A stretch of 64,000 nucleotides of DNA from Rossellomorea marisflavi (GTDB taxonomy: Bacteria > Bacillota > Bacilli > Bacillales > Bacillaceae_B), in assembly GCF_022170785.1 (NCBI RefSeq), contig NZ_CP081870.1, positions 980,001 to 1,044,000 on the forward strand, given 5' to 3'. Position 1 is the stretch's first letter. Each line of letters starts with the position of its first letter. Below the pieces are notes generated by a model. The model did not search any database, was not told the origin of the DNA, and saw only the letters and a list, made by a program, of their open reading frames with translations. This document shows, in pieces, positions 42,467-52,008 of the stretch. The position numbers and the translations under genes are program-made.

Positions 42467-42474
42467 GAAGAATC

Positions 42475-42518
42475 GAAAAAAACCGACAGCTGGATCATCA
42501 TCCTGCTGTCGGTTTTTT
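42475..42518 (+). terminator. terminator of the lipoprotein cluster
   Basis: AAAAAACCGACAGC pairs with GCTGTCGGTTTTTT around a 14-base loop. Confidence 0.93.
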
Positions 42519-42639
42519 GTTGTGTATCATCCCGTGAAGCGATCAACCGGCCAGCAGATTCCTGTCGACGGTGGAAGGGTGTATAGGCTCCGCCATGCAG
42601 AGGGTTCCTTGTATAAACAAGAGCCTTCATGAATTTTTC

Positions 42640-43407
42640 TTATACAGATGTCGCACCCTGCCCACCGTCAATGCGGTAGTAGGATCCTGTGATAAAGGAG
42701 GCGCGGTCGGAGGAGAGGAAGAGCATAAGATCGGCAATTTCCTCCGCTGTTGCATAGCGGTTCATCGGCACGCTTGCTTCGAATCCTTTACGTGCTTCTT
42801 CTTCGTGGCCTTTCGCTGCATTTGTTTCAATGGAGCGCATCATGGCTGTATCTACGCCTGATGGTGCCACAGCGTTGACCCGGATTCCATAATCGGCGAC
42901 TTCTAGAGCAGCAGACTTATTGATTCCAAGGAGAGCGTGTTTGGAGGCAACATACAAGCTCATGCCTGGAGCGCCTAACAGTCCTCCATTGGATGCTGTG
43001 TTCACAACGGAACCGCTTTTTTGATCAATCATGACTTTCAGCACATGTTTCAATCCGAGGAAAGCGCCTACAACATTGACAGAAAAGACTTTATCCAAAT
43101 TCTCGACGGTTTGATCCACGATGTTCTTGAAGTCGCCATTGATGCCTGCATTATTGATGAACACGTCAATCCGACCGAATCGTTCTTTTGTCTGGCGTAC
43201 GTAGTTTTCCACTTCTTCTTCCTTCGTTACATCGGCCCCCAGCAGTAATTTCTCTGCATCGATTTCACCAGCCGCTTTTTCAAGGGCTTCCTGAGACAAA
43301 TCAACCAGAGAAAGCTTGGCTCCTTGCTCCGCGTATTTTTTTGCAGCAGCCAACCCAATTCCTCCTGCAGCACCTGTGATCAATACAACCTTGTCTTTGA
43401 ATTCCAT
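42640..43407 (-). CDS. SDR family oxidoreductase
   Basis: The 255-residue classical short-chain dehydrogenase has NAD(P) motif TGAAGGIG (about 12-19), NNAG in FINNAGINGDF, catalytic serine in VVNTASNGGLLG and YVASKHA (Tyr and Lys), and a C-terminal GSYYRIDGGQGA. ATG at 43407 (MEFKDKVVLI) is chosen for AAGGAG at correct spacing. It resembles glucose/ribitol dehydrogenase types; the substrate is unknown. It is downstream of xylR on the same strand but has its own promoter region. Confidence 0.9.
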   Translation of the reverse strand: MEFKDKVVLITGAAGGIGLAAAKKYAEQGAKLSLVDLSQEALEKAAGEIDAEKLLLGADVTKEEEVENYVRQTKERFGRIDVFINNAGINGDFKNIVDQTVENLDKVFSVNVVGAFLGLKHVLKVMIDQKSGSVVNTASNGGLLGAPGMSLYVASKHALLGINKSAALEVADYGIRVNAVAPSGVDTAMMRSIETNAAKGHEEEARKGFEASVPMNRYATAEEIADLMLFLSSDRASFITGSYYRIDGGQGATSV

Positions 43408-43433
43408 GATGGACATCTCCTTCAGAAAATAGT

Positions 43434-43463
43434 TGTTATACTAATTACATAATTTATTGTAAT
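43434..43463 (-). promoter_or_regulatory. candidate promoter/operator of the SDR gene
   Basis: ATTACA-N8-TGTAAT inverted repeat at 43444-43463 lies next to a minus-strand -10-like TATAAC (43439-43434). A MarR/HxlR-type site is possible; this is low-certainty inference. Confidence 0.35.
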
Positions 43464-43532
43464 GCAAACTAGTGTGTATTTTCTAATGATTTGCTTCGAA
43501 AGACTCAAGAAAATGTTTCCGTTTTCCGCTTT

Positions 43533-44702
43533 TTATTCCTTAGCCTTTTCAAAACCCTTCCGTCCCTTCAGGAATTCATCCACCATCAACCCTGATACCC
43601 CTAGAGAAGCGACAGGGAGCCGGGTATCGAGAAAGACAAGATCAAGATCGTCCCGGTAATGGGGGAGGGCTTTTGCTCTCACGGTATCGCGTACCGCGTT
43701 TTTCATCCACTCACCACCACGGCTGGCGATGATGATATGCTTCGTATCGTATGCGTGAATCGCGCTGACGACCCCGCTCCCGAGTGCGCGGCCGGCTTCC
43801 GTGAAGAGTGAGAGGGCCAGTTCATGGCCATTCGCTGCACTGTTCACCAAGGAGTCGAAATCCTTACAATTCTCCAGGCCGGCTCCCATGGCCTTTTCCG
43901 CGAGTGCAGGTTCCGATGCGTACAGTTCCAGGCATCCACTGTTGCCACACGTGCAGCGTGGTCCCTGGAAGTCGAGGGTCATATGCCCGATTTCACCCGC
44001 ATAGCCGCTTTGTCCCCTGTAGAGCGATCCGTTGAGCACGATCCCAGCGCCGATCCCGGTTCCGATGCTGATATAAACGAGGCTTTCATCGGCGTCTGGC
44101 CGTGTCTGATATTCCCGGTAGGCGCCTGCATTGGCTTCATTTTCGATCAACACGGGCAGCTTCAGCCTATCTTCCAAATCGTGCTTTAATGGGCGATCAC
44201 GCCACTGCAGGTTAGGGGCGTTCAACACGGTGCCCGAGCGATCAATCATGCCGGGAACGGCGACGCCGACGCCGATGATGCCATGGGGAGAAGCGGGTAC
44301 CACCTTCTGTGCCCAATCCAGCGCTTCCTCCATGGTGCGGAGTGTGGATTCATAAGCCGTATCACCAGCCGGGAACGTTTCTTGGGAAATGATTGTCCCC
44401 TTCAGATCGGTAAGCGCGGCCTCCACCGTTGCCGCTTCCACATTCAGTCCAAGGGCATACCCGGCTTCTCGGGAGAAATAGAGCAGGACGGGACGGCGAC
44501 CGCCACTCGATTCGCCGATGCCGGCTTCCTTTACAAGGGAGTCGTCCATGAGCTCCGCCACAAGGGAAGAGACGGTGGCTTTATTGAGACCGCACCGCTT
44601 GGCGAGATCCGCACGCGAGATCGGTTCGTCTGCGATGATCTGCTGCAGGACGAGTCGTTTGTTTTCATGTTTCATACTGCTTTGATTCCACGATTGCTTC
44701 AT
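43533..44702 (-). CDS. xylR: Xylose operon repressor XylR (ROK family)
   Basis: The 389-residue repressor has an N-terminal winged helix-turn-helix (ISRADLAKRCGLNKATVSSL, about 25-45) and a ROK sugar-kinase-like domain with SIGTGIGAGIVLNGSLYRGQ, AGEIGHMTLDFQGPRC and the zinc-binding CTCGNSGCLELYAS. It senses xylose and represses xylA-xylB. GGAGGAC precedes the ATG at 44702. It is divergent from xylA across a region with a XylR-type operator. Confidence 0.93.
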   Translation of the reverse strand: MKQSWNQSSMKHENKRLVLQQIIADEPISRADLAKRCGLNKATVSSLVAELMDDSLVKEAGIGESSGGRRPVLLYFSREAGYALGLNVEAATVEAALTDLKGTIISQETFPAGDTAYESTLRTMEEALDWAQKVVPASPHGIIGVGVAVPGMIDRSGTVLNAPNLQWRDRPLKHDLEDRLKLPVLIENEANAGAYREYQTRPDADESLVYISIGTGIGAGIVLNGSLYRGQSGYAGEIGHMTLDFQGPRCTCGNSGCLELYASEPALAEKAMGAGLENCKDFDSLVNSAANGHELALSLFTEAGRALGSGVVSAIHAYDTKHIIIASRGGEWMKNAVRDTVRAKALPHYRDDLDLVFLDTRLPVASLGVSGLMVDEFLKGRKGFEKAKE

Positions 44703-44759
44703 TGATGTCCTCCTGTTATCCGTTTCGTGATCTCATTATATCATTTTTTTAGAAAACTT

Positions 44760-44799
44760 AGTTTGTTTATTGAATAAACGAAGTAGGTTGATTTATAAT
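44760..44799 (+). promoter_or_regulatory. XylR operator and xylA promoter
   Basis: AGTTTGTTTATT (44760-44771) and AATAAACGAAGT (44773-44784) form an inverted repeat with 10 of 12 pairs matching, like known Bacillus xyl operators (AGTTTGTTT half-sites). It covers the -35 TTGAAT (44770-44775); the -10 TATAAT is at 44794-44799. Confidence 0.82.
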
Positions 44800-44847
44800 G
44801 AGTAAAGAATGCGTATACAAGAACCAATCTTAAGGAGGAAAAATGAT

Positions 44848-46164
44848 ATGCCCGAGTTCAAAGAGATTCCCGTCATCCGCTATGAAGGAGCCGATTCTGA
44901 TAGCCCGTTTGCATTCAAGCAGTATAATCCTGAAGAAATCATCGCAGGAAAGTCCATGAAGGATCATTTGCGTTTCTCCGCTGCCTACTGGCATACGTTC
45001 AACGCAGATGGATCGGATCCGTTCGGTGCGGGGACGATGAGGCGCTCATGGGATGCCCTTGGCGGATTGGATCGTGCAAAAGCGCGGGTGGAGTCTGCGT
45101 TTGAATTTTATGATCGGCTTGGCTTTCAGTATTTCGCTTTCCATGATGTGGACATCGCCCCGGAAGGAGCAAGTCTTTCGGAAACGAACCGGAATCTGGA
45201 TGTGATCGTCGCCATGATCAAGGAGTACATGGAGTCGAGCGGCGTGAAGCTTCTGTGGAATACGGTTAATGCCTTTACACATCCGCGCTATGTGCACGGG
45301 GCTGCCACAAGCTGTTCTGCCGATGTATTCGCGTATGCGGCGGCGAGCGTGAAGAAGGGTCTTGAGGTCGGGAAAGAGCTTGGAGCGGAGAATTATGTGT
45401 TCTGGGGTGGCCGCGAAGGCTATGAAACGCTCCTCAATACGGATCTGAAACTGGAGCAGGATCATTTGGCCGCGTTCCTGCAGATGGCGGTGGACTATGC
45501 AGGGGAGATCGGTTTCGATGCCCAGTTCCTCATCGAGCCGAAGCCAATGGAGCCGACAAAGCACCAGTATGATTACGACGTGGCTACTAGTCTATCATTC
45601 TTGCAGCAATACGGTCTGGCAGAGCACTTTAAATTCAATATCGAGGCCAATCACGCGACCCTTGCCGGTCATACATTCGAGCATGAACTCAGGGTGGCAA
45701 GGATCCGGGGTATGCTCGGATCTGTCGATGCCAACCAGGGCGATCCCCTCATCGGCTGGGACACGGACGAATTCCCCACCGACCTGTATGCCACCACTCT
45801 TGCCATGTATGAAATCCTTCAGAACGGCGGACTGGGAAGGGGCGGGTTGAACTTCGATGCGAAGGTGAGGCGTGCCTCCTTCGAGTCGGAGGATCTCATC
45901 CATGCCCATATCGCCGGGATGGACGCCTTTGCCGTCGGAGTGAAAGCGGCGGCGAAGCTCATGGAGGACGGCGTGCTGGAGAAAAACATCGGGGAGCGCT
46001 ACGAGAGTTTCACCTCCGGCATCGGCCTTGAGATCCATGAAGGGCGGACGGATTTCAAGAAGCTGGAGTCATATGCCCTCGGCCTGAAGGAGATCCGAAA
46101 TCGTTCAGGCAGGCAGGAGCGCCTGAAGGCCATCGTCAATCAGGCCATTTTGGGGGTGCGTTGA
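44848..46164 (+). CDS. xylA: D-xylose isomerase
   Basis: The 438-residue TIM-barrel enzyme converts D-xylose to D-xylulose with divalent metals. Active-site segments include [10 protein letters not shown] (catalytic His about 101), [49 protein letters not shown] and [11 protein letters not shown] at 44848 is supported by AAGGAGG; a 13-codon longer frame has no ribosome binding site. It is the first gene of the xylA-xylB-udh operon. Confidence 0.96.
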   Translation: MPEFKEIPVIRYEGADSDSPFAFKQYNPEEIIAGKSMKDHLRFSAAYWHTFNADGSDPFGAGTMRRSWDALGGLDRAKARVESAFEFYDRLGFQYFAFHDVDIAPEGASLSETNRNLDVIVAMIKEYMESSGVKLLWNTVNAFTHPRYVHGAATSCSADVFAYAAASVKKGLEVGKELGAENYVFWGGREGYETLLNTDLKLEQDHLAAFLQMAVDYAGEIGFDAQFLIEPKPMEPTKHQYDYDVATSLSFLQQYGLAEHFKFNIEANHATLAGHTFEHELRVARIRGMLGSVDANQGDPLIGWDTDEFPTDLYATTLAMYEILQNGGLGRGGLNFDAKVRRASFESEDLIHAHIAGMDAFAVGVKAAAKLMEDGVLEKNIGERYESFTSGIGLEIHEGRTDFKKLESYALGLKEIRNRSGRQERLKAIVNQAILGVR

Positions 46165-46168
46165 TCCA

Positions 46169-47671
46169 ATGGAATATGTGATCGGAGTGGATCTCGGAAC
46201 GAGTGCGGTGAAATGCCTCCTCGTCGATCGTGCCGGGAACGTGGTGAAGGAAGCCGAGCGGTCATTTTCCGTCATGCGCCCGGCGCCCGGCTACAGCGAG
46301 CAGGATCCCGATGACTGGGTCAGGGGGACTGTGCAGGCACTGAAGGAGCTCGCTACAGTAGAAGGAGACGTGAAAGGCATTTCATTCTCCGGACAGATGC
46401 ACGGCCTCGTCCTTCTTGATGGAAAGGGGGACGTGGCCAGGCCGGCAATCCTGTGGAATGATACAAGGACGACGAATCAGTGCCGCTTCATTGAAGGGAC
46501 GGCCGGTCTCCATGAGCTTCTGCGTGTTGTGAAAAACCGTCCCCTTGAGGGATTCACCCTTCCAAAGCTTCTGTGGGTAAAGGAGAATGAACCGCAACTC
46601 TTTGAGCATGCGTCTGTTTTCATGCTGCCGAAGGACTATGTCCGCTACCGCCTGACCGGGGAGATCGCCACGGATCCGTCCGATGCAGCGGGAACGCTTC
46701 TTCTGGAAAGCAGAATGGGCGAGTGGAGCAAGAATCTTCTCGATCTCTTCGGTATCCCAGTAGCACTGTGCCCGCCGATCCTTCCGTCTGACGAAAAGGC
46801 AGGGAACTTGAATGCGGAAACCGCTGCGGAGACAGGTTTGATCGAAGGAACACCGGTCTTCACGGGCGGCGCAGACAATGCGTGCGGAGCGATCGGGGCC
46901 GGCATCCTTATGCCGGGAGATACGATGTGCAGCATCGGGACCTCCGGTGTCATCGTGAGCTACGAGGAGGATGCCGACGTCGACTACGAAGGGGCGCTCC
47001 ATCATTTTCACCATGCCGTCCCGGGGGGCTATTATGCCATGGGCGTCACCTTATCTGCAGGGCACGGCCTGAGCTGGTTCCGTGATACATTCGCTGCCGG
47101 TGAATCATTCGACCATCTTCTACAGGAGGCGGCCACTGTACCTCCCGGAGCCAACGGGCTGCTGTTCACCCCGTACTTATCAGGCGAACGCACGCCCCAT
47201 GCCGATGCCCTCATCAGGGGCAGCTTCATCGGAATGGATGCTTCTCAAACGAGAGGGGACTTCGTGAAGGCGGTGATGGAGGGGATCACATTTTCCCTGA
47301 AAGAATCCGTCGAGATCCTGCGGTCAAAAGGGAAGACCATCGACACGATCGTGAGCATCGGCGGAGGAGCGAAAAGCGACGCCTGGCTCCAGCTCCAGGC
47401 CGATATCTTCGGCGCCGAGGTGGTGAGCCTTGTCACCGAGCAGGGACCGGGTCTCGGGGCAGGGATCCTCGCGGCAACAGGTTCTGGATGGTTTTCTTCT
47501 ATAGAAGAGGCGGCAGAAACCTTCATCCGATACGGAAAACGGTATAGTCCCTTCGCAGAAGCCGCAGCCACTTATGAAAAGGTGTATACCATTTACAAAC
47601 AAGTGTATCCTAACACCCGACTCATCAACGAACAGCTTTACCCATTCCGGAAAGGAGGAAAAGAAACATGA
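46169..47671 (+). CDS. xylB: Xylulokinase
   Basis: The 500-residue FGGY kinase phosphorylates D-xylulose to xylulose 5-phosphate for the pentose phosphate pathway. N-terminal GVDLGTSAVKCLLVDRAGNV, substrate motif SFSGQMHGLVLLD, LPKDYVRYRLTG, and C-terminal SIGGGAKSDAWLQLQADIFG are clear. It starts four bases after xylA and overlaps the next gene by four bases. Confidence 0.95.
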   Translation: MEYVIGVDLGTSAVKCLLVDRAGNVVKEAERSFSVMRPAPGYSEQDPDDWVRGTVQALKELATVEGDVKGISFSGQMHGLVLLDGKGDVARPAILWNDTRTTNQCRFIEGTAGLHELLRVVKNRPLEGFTLPKLLWVKENEPQLFEHASVFMLPKDYVRYRLTGEIATDPSDAAGTLLLESRMGEWSKNLLDLFGIPVALCPPILPSDEKAGNLNAETAAETGLIEGTPVFTGGADNACGAIGAGILMPGDTMCSIGTSGVIVSYEEDADVDYEGALHHFHHAVPGGYYAMGVTLSAGHGLSWFRDTFAAGESFDHLLQEAATVPPGANGLLFTPYLSGERTPHADALIRGSFIGMDASQTRGDFVKAVMEGITFSLKESVEILRSKGKTIDTIVSIGGGAKSDAWLQLQADIFGAEVVSLVTEQGPGLGAGILAATGSGWFSSIEEAAETFIRYGKRYSPFAEAAATYEKVYTIYKQVYPNTRLINEQLYPFRKGGKET

Positions 47672-48432
47672 GAAAAGTCGTGATGGTGGGAGGAGCCGGT
47701 ACGGTCGGAAAGGTCCTCCACGATGGTTTGAGTGATCGGTTTGAAATGGTCATCCTGGATCAGGAGGTTCCCGAGTGGGTAGAAAATGGTGTGAAGGTCG
47801 ACGCCACGGACGAAGCGGAGCTGAAGAAGAGCATTCCGGAAGACACGGATATCCTCATCAACCTTCTCACTGTGAGCGGAGAGAAGGACCTCCAGGACAC
47901 GGATGAGTTCATGAAGATGACCCGCGTCCACTTCATCTCAAGCTTTTACCTGATGAGGGCCGCCATGGAGCTCGGGATTCCGAAGGTGATTTTTGCGAGC
48001 AGCAATCATACGACGGATGCGTATGAGGAAGGTGGGGACTCCCTCCTTGGCCGTGAAATCACCGTTGAAGAAAAGCCGCGATCCAAGGGGCTTTATGGGG
48101 TGCTGAAGTACGCGTCCGAGCAGATCAGTGAGATCATTTCCCGGGAAGAACCCGGAGGACCGGCCGTGTTCAATATCCGCATAGGAAGCGTCCATGCTGA
48201 CGAGGAGAAGGATGTGCAGGAGGATCCACGTCTCATGAAGACGCTTCTTTCACACGAGGATCTGATCGGGCTTTTTGAGAAGGCGATGGAATCATCACGG
48301 GCCGGGGGCACCTACTACGGCGTGTCGGATAACCCTGGGAAACCCTGGTCCATCGACAATGCCAGGAGCGAGCTCGGCTATGAGCCGAAGCGGAATGCCG
48401 AACAGGTGGTACGGAGGGAAGGGGGGCAGTAG
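47668..48432 (+). CDS. udh: NAD-dependent epimerase/dehydratase, uronate dehydrogenase-like
   Basis: The 254-residue extended SDR has NAD motif GGAGTVG (about 8-14), IFASSNHTTDAY (catalytic Ser region), GLYGVLKYASE (YxxxK), NIRIGSV, LLSHEDLIGLFEKAM and LGYEPKRNAEQV. These match the Agrobacterium/Pseudomonas uronate dehydrogenase pattern (FASSNHT, GLYGVSK, RIGS, LS.WFSHDD, PKDNAE). That enzyme oxidises galacturonate or glucuronate to the aldarolactone. It overlaps xylB (ATGA). With the nearby pectin operon, galacturonate is a plausible substrate; no aldarate dehydratase is seen in the window. Confidence 0.72.
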   Translation: MRKVVMVGGAGTVGKVLHDGLSDRFEMVILDQEVPEWVENGVKVDATDEAELKKSIPEDTDILINLLTVSGEKDLQDTDEFMKMTRVHFISSFYLMRAAMELGIPKVIFASSNHTTDAYEEGGDSLLGREITVEEKPRSKGLYGVLKYASEQISEIISREEPGGPAVFNIRIGSVHADEEKDVQEDPRLMKTLLSHEDLIGLFEKAMESSRAGGTYYGVSDNPGKPWSIDNARSELGYEPKRNAEQVVRREGGQ

Positions 48433-48592
48433 CCCTTCTTTTCTTTTTGAAAAAAAGGAAATTCCCCCAGGCGTATACCCGAGTGGAAATCATTGTGATA
48501 CGATATAAATGTGCTATTATTCAGAATACTTTATAGAGAAAAAGGATCACGCAATGTGATGCCGCCATGGATCTTGATGGGGGAGAGGGAGC

Positions 48593-50809
48593 ATGTTCAA
48601 GAAATCGAGAGTCTTTTATCGCCTATTCGTCCCGTTCTTCCTTTTAGGAGTGGGGCTTGTCTTGGGCTTCTGTATTTTCATTTATACAACCACCTACAAT
48701 TCGGTGGAGGAATCATTCCTGAAGGACAAGCGTGATTATACGCTGCAGGTCCTGCATAATGTGGAGCAAAAGGTGAGAACCATCGAGTACGGTTTCACCG
48801 CCTACAGCTCGACGTCGAGCTTTGAGGAAACGTTCAAAACGCCCTTTTATGAATCGGAATTCGATCGCTATCAGGACATCCGGAAGGAAATGAGCTACAT
48901 CGAAATGCTCGGAATCGAGGGGAGTGCGTACAATCTCATCAGCCTCGATCAGAAATGGGGCATCATCAACGGATCGTTGAAAACGCTTACGGAGCAAGAA
49001 CTAGACGGCTTCAAGGAGAAGTATGTAGAAGGCAAGACCCAAAGCCTTTTCTGGCGTCCCGACGAGGAACAGATCGAGATGATCATGACGCTTCCCATTT
49101 ACCGGAGTGAGAAGTTCGCCATGGGGACGGCGAGCATCCCGAAGCGGAGCATCGATCAGATTGTCGGTGATAAAGAGCAATACGTGGAAATCTACAATAA
49201 GCAGGATGAGCTCCTCTATTCCAATCAGGAAAAGGATAGCAGCCTCACGAGCGGAGAGTTCAAACGTCTCAAAGAAAAAGCCGCCAACGGCATGACCATG
49301 ATGCGGGCCAAGGACGGGCGCACCTATGTGTATGCCCTGTCCGACTACAACCAGTGGCTCTACATGGTGGAAGTGAACCAGGGGGAAATCGGCACGATCA
49401 TCCGCAATACGGCGATCGGGCTTGTGATCACTTCACTCCTCCTCATCCTCTTGGTCGGCTTCATCTCGTACCGCCTGGCAGAGTCCTACTCAAAGCCGAT
49501 CAGGAAAATTCAGGAAAAACTCGCCCTTCCCCGGGTTCCATCGAAGGAAAACGAGCTTTCCCTCCTGGCCGCTTCCATTGAGCAGGTGGTGGATCAAAAT
49601 GAGCTTCTCACTGAAGATCTCACCAGGCAACAGCCGCAGCTCGAGACCCTGTTCGTCCTTAGTCTGTTCCGGAACCGCCTGTCGGAGAAAGAAGTGCAGA
49701 ACCGCCTGGAACAATTCGGCTATGATGTGAATCAGAAGGTCTTCTACACAGCGGTGATCCAGATGGACACAGATTTTGAAGAGCAGGGAGTGGAACGGGA
49801 TCTCTTCCGCCTGGCCATCAATCAGGTGGTGGCAGAGTGCATCCCGGAATCGGAGCGCTTCATCCCCATCGTCCTGAATGATGAGATGCAGGCGACGATC
49901 CTCGTGTTCCCGGAATCGGAAGAAGAACCGGAGCGGAAGATCGCCCAGTACTACGAAAGCATCCAGCAGGCGGTGAAGGAAAACCTCCATGTCACCTTGA
50001 GCGCCGGAATCAGCGCCCCTTATGACGCTATCGTCAAGAGCAAGGAGGCCGTGGACCTTGCGAAAGAATCCCTGTATTATCGCGTGAACGTCGGGGCTGA
50101 ATCCATCATCTTCTTCTCGGATATCTCGCAGATGGTCAATGATGCCACGCTTTCGAAGTTTCCACTGGATCTCCACAACCAGCTCCTCGGGGCGGTGCGA
50201 TCGGGAGAGGAAGACGAAGCCGTGTCCCATATGGACAACCTGATCGCGGACATCTTCAAAACGAATAAAAATCCTGTCAGCATCGGTGTGACCCTGACCC
50301 GCATCATCAACGATCTCGTCCAGCTCGGGCAGCTCCTCGGGGCGGACTTCGCCATCTTCGACCGGATCAAGCCCCTTTACGAAGAGGCCATGAATGCCTA
50401 CAGTCCGGACAGGATCAGGAAGCGGCTGACGGAGGATCTCCTGAAGCCGGTGATCCGTTCGACCCATGATAAAAAGGAGCAGTCCATCAAGTCCCTTTCC
50501 CAGAAGATCGTCTACATCGTGGAAACGGAGTTTGATCAGGATCTCTCCCTCGATCAGATCGCGGACCGGCTCCATTACAACCCGAATTACCTCAGCAATG
50601 TGTTTAAGAAGGAGTACGGCGAGAGCTTTGGTGATTACCTCATGAACTACCGTCTCCAGAAGGCCCAGAGGTGGCTCGTGGAAACGGAGTGGACGGTGAA
50701 GGAGATCGCCGAGAAACTTCAGTACCGCAATTCCCAGAACTTCATCCGCTTCTTCAAGAAGCGCCTCGATATGACCCCGGGCGATTACCGGAAGAAACAT
50801 CGGCATTGA
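48593..50809 (+). CDS. Membrane-bound AraC family regulator, YesS/YtdP-like
   Basis: The 738-residue regulator has TM1 at about 9-31 (YRLFVPFFLLGVGLVLGFCI), an extracytoplasmic Cache-like sensor (about 32-275), TM2 about 278-300 (AIGLVITSLLLILLVGFISY), a cytoplasmic linker, and a C-terminal AraC double helix-turn-helix (LDQIADRLHYNPNYLSNVFK, VKEIAEKLQYRNSQNFIRFF). Architecture and length match YesS (761) and YtdP (772), which control pectin and rhamnogalacturonan genes. GGGGGAGAGGGAGC precedes the ATG. It converges on the LplC-type permease gene and probably activates the importer operon. Confidence 0.9.
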   Translation: MFKKSRVFYRLFVPFFLLGVGLVLGFCIFIYTTTYNSVEESFLKDKRDYTLQVLHNVEQKVRTIEYGFTAYSSTSSFEETFKTPFYESEFDRYQDIRKEMSYIEMLGIEGSAYNLISLDQKWGIINGSLKTLTEQELDGFKEKYVEGKTQSLFWRPDEEQIEMIMTLPIYRSEKFAMGTASIPKRSIDQIVGDKEQYVEIYNKQDELLYSNQEKDSSLTSGEFKRLKEKAANGMTMMRAKDGRTYVYALSDYNQWLYMVEVNQGEIGTIIRNTAIGLVITSLLLILLVGFISYRLAESYSKPIRKIQEKLALPRVPSKENELSLLAASIEQVVDQNELLTEDLTRQQPQLETLFVLSLFRNRLSEKEVQNRLEQFGYDVNQKVFYTAVIQMDTDFEEQGVERDLFRLAINQVVAECIPESERFIPIVLNDEMQATILVFPESEEEPERKIAQYYESIQQAVKENLHVTLSAGISAPYDAIVKSKEAVDLAKESLYYRVNVGAESIIFFSDISQMVNDATLSKFPLDLHNQLLGAVRSGEEDEAVSHMDNLIADIFKTNKNPVSIGVTLTRIINDLVQLGQLLGADFAIFDRIKPLYEEAMNAYSPDRIRKRLTEDLLKPVIRSTHDKKEQSIKSLSQKIVYIVETEFDQDLSLDQIADRLHYNPNYLSNVFKKEYGESFGDYLMNYRLQKAQRWLVETEWTVKEIAEKLQYRNSQNFIRFFKKRLDMTPGDYRKKHRH

Positions 50810-50816
50810 TACAAAA

Positions 50817-50865
50817 AAATCCGAACCCAGCCGCTTGAGCGGATGACGTTCGGATTTCTTCTTTT
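50817..50865. terminator. Bidirectional terminator between regulator and permease
   Basis: AAATCCGAAC (50817-50826) pairs with GTTCGGATTT (50848-50857), with an inner CCGC/GCGG stem and T runs on both strands. Confidence 0.88.
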
Positions 50866-50871
50866 TCCCCT

Positions 50872-51756
50872 TTATCCCTTCACGGAACCGACAAGGGCCC
50901 CTTTGACAAAGTACTTCTGGACGAATGGGTAGGCAACCAGCATCGGCACCGTGGCGATCACGATGACGGCCATCTTGATCGTCTGGGCAGGGGGCACAAC
51001 GTCAACGGACGACCCTTCTGCCTGCATCCCACTTGAGACGATGACGATCTGGCGCAGGAGCACCTGGATCGGCCATTTCGATGAATCATTGATATAGAGG
51101 ATGGCAGTCATATACGTATTCCAGTATGTGACGGCATAAAAGAGTGAAATCGTCGCGATCGACGGCATGGCAAGCGGCAGCATGATCCGCATGAACACAC
51201 CGAAATCCGTGCATCCATCCATCTTCGCCGACTCCTCCAGACTGTCGGGAAGCGCTTGGAAGAAGTTCCTCATGATGATGAGGTTAAAGGCATTGATGGC
51301 GACAGGCAGAATGAGAGACCAGTAGGAATCAATGAGTCCGAAGCTTTTCACCACCAGGAACGTCGGGATCATCCCGCCGCTGAAAAGCATGGAGAATACG
51401 ACGAGGAAGTTGATGAACCCCCTGCCGAACAAGTAGCGTCTCGACAGCCCATATGCCATGAGGGCTGTGAGGACCATGCTGACCAGGGTCCCGATCCCCG
51501 TCACCCCGATCGATACGACAAGTGATTTGAAGAGGGTGGGGGTGGACAGTATGTAATGGTAGGCATCGAGTGAAAAGGTTTTCGGGAATAAGATGAATTT
51601 CCTTTCGATCACTTCTTGTGTCGATGCGAATGAACTGGCGATGACGTTCACGAACGGAATGAAGCAAGCAAGTGCGACGAGAACAAGCAGCGTGTTGTTC
51701 ACGATGGAGAAAGCAACCCCGCTTTTTGAACGCCGCTTCCATTTAGGCTCTTTCAT
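50872..51756 (-). CDS. Carbohydrate ABC transporter permease (LplC/YtcP-like)
   Basis: The 294-residue MalG-type permease starts MKEPKWKRRSKSGVAFSIVN at ATG 51756 with AAAGGAGG. Six membrane segments are present, with the EAA-type loop LPDSLEESAKMDGCTDFGVF (E..A..DG) that contacts the ATPase, ending VQKYFVKGALVGSVKG as in YtcP/LplC proteins. It is transcribed away from its partner permease at 52009, across a shared 252-base promoter region, instead of together with it as in B. subtilis. Confidence 0.9.
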   Translation of the reverse strand: MKEPKWKRRSKSGVAFSIVNNTLLVLVALACFIPFVNVIASSFASTQEVIERKFILFPKTFSLDAYHYILSTPTLFKSLVVSIGVTGIGTLVSMVLTALMAYGLSRRYLFGRGFINFLVVFSMLFSGGMIPTFLVVKSFGLIDSYWSLILPVAINAFNLIIMRNFFQALPDSLEESAKMDGCTDFGVFMRIMLPLAMPSIATISLFYAVTYWNTYMTAILYINDSSKWPIQVLLRQIVIVSSGMQAEGSSVDVVPPAQTIKMAVIVIATVPMLVAYPFVQKYFVKGALVGSVKG

Positions 51757-51920
51757 AACAGATCCTCCTTTAGATACGTAGCGTACGTTCACTGTAGCAT
51801 CGGCGGTTTCATTCCGTATATAATCACTTTCCCAGTAGGGGGTGGCGCCCCTGATAAGGAATGTGCCCCGGATAATCACCTGGGGGAGTCATGACACGTG
51901 AAAGGTTGATGCACCAACGT

Positions 51921-51950
51921 TTGTAAGCGCCATCATCAAATGATTATATA
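51921..51950 (+). promoter_or_regulatory. cre box and promoter of the pectin-oligosaccharide operon
   Basis: TGTAAGCGCCATCA (51922-51935) fits the cre consensus with one mismatch. It overlaps a candidate -35 TTGTAA (51921-51926), 18 bases from -10 TATATA (51945-51950). Catabolite repression of the operon is likely. Confidence 0.62.
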
Positions 51951-52008
51951 CGTAATCCTCCTGAAATCAGTATGCTTGGAACAAGAAAGTGGTCAAAGGG
52001 GGAGACGA

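Noticed and set aside
49490-50806. 438-codon open frame on the minus strand
   Set aside because: It is antisense to the YesS/YtdP-like regulator, which has clear domains, and the minus-strand product shows no family features and has no ribosome binding site.
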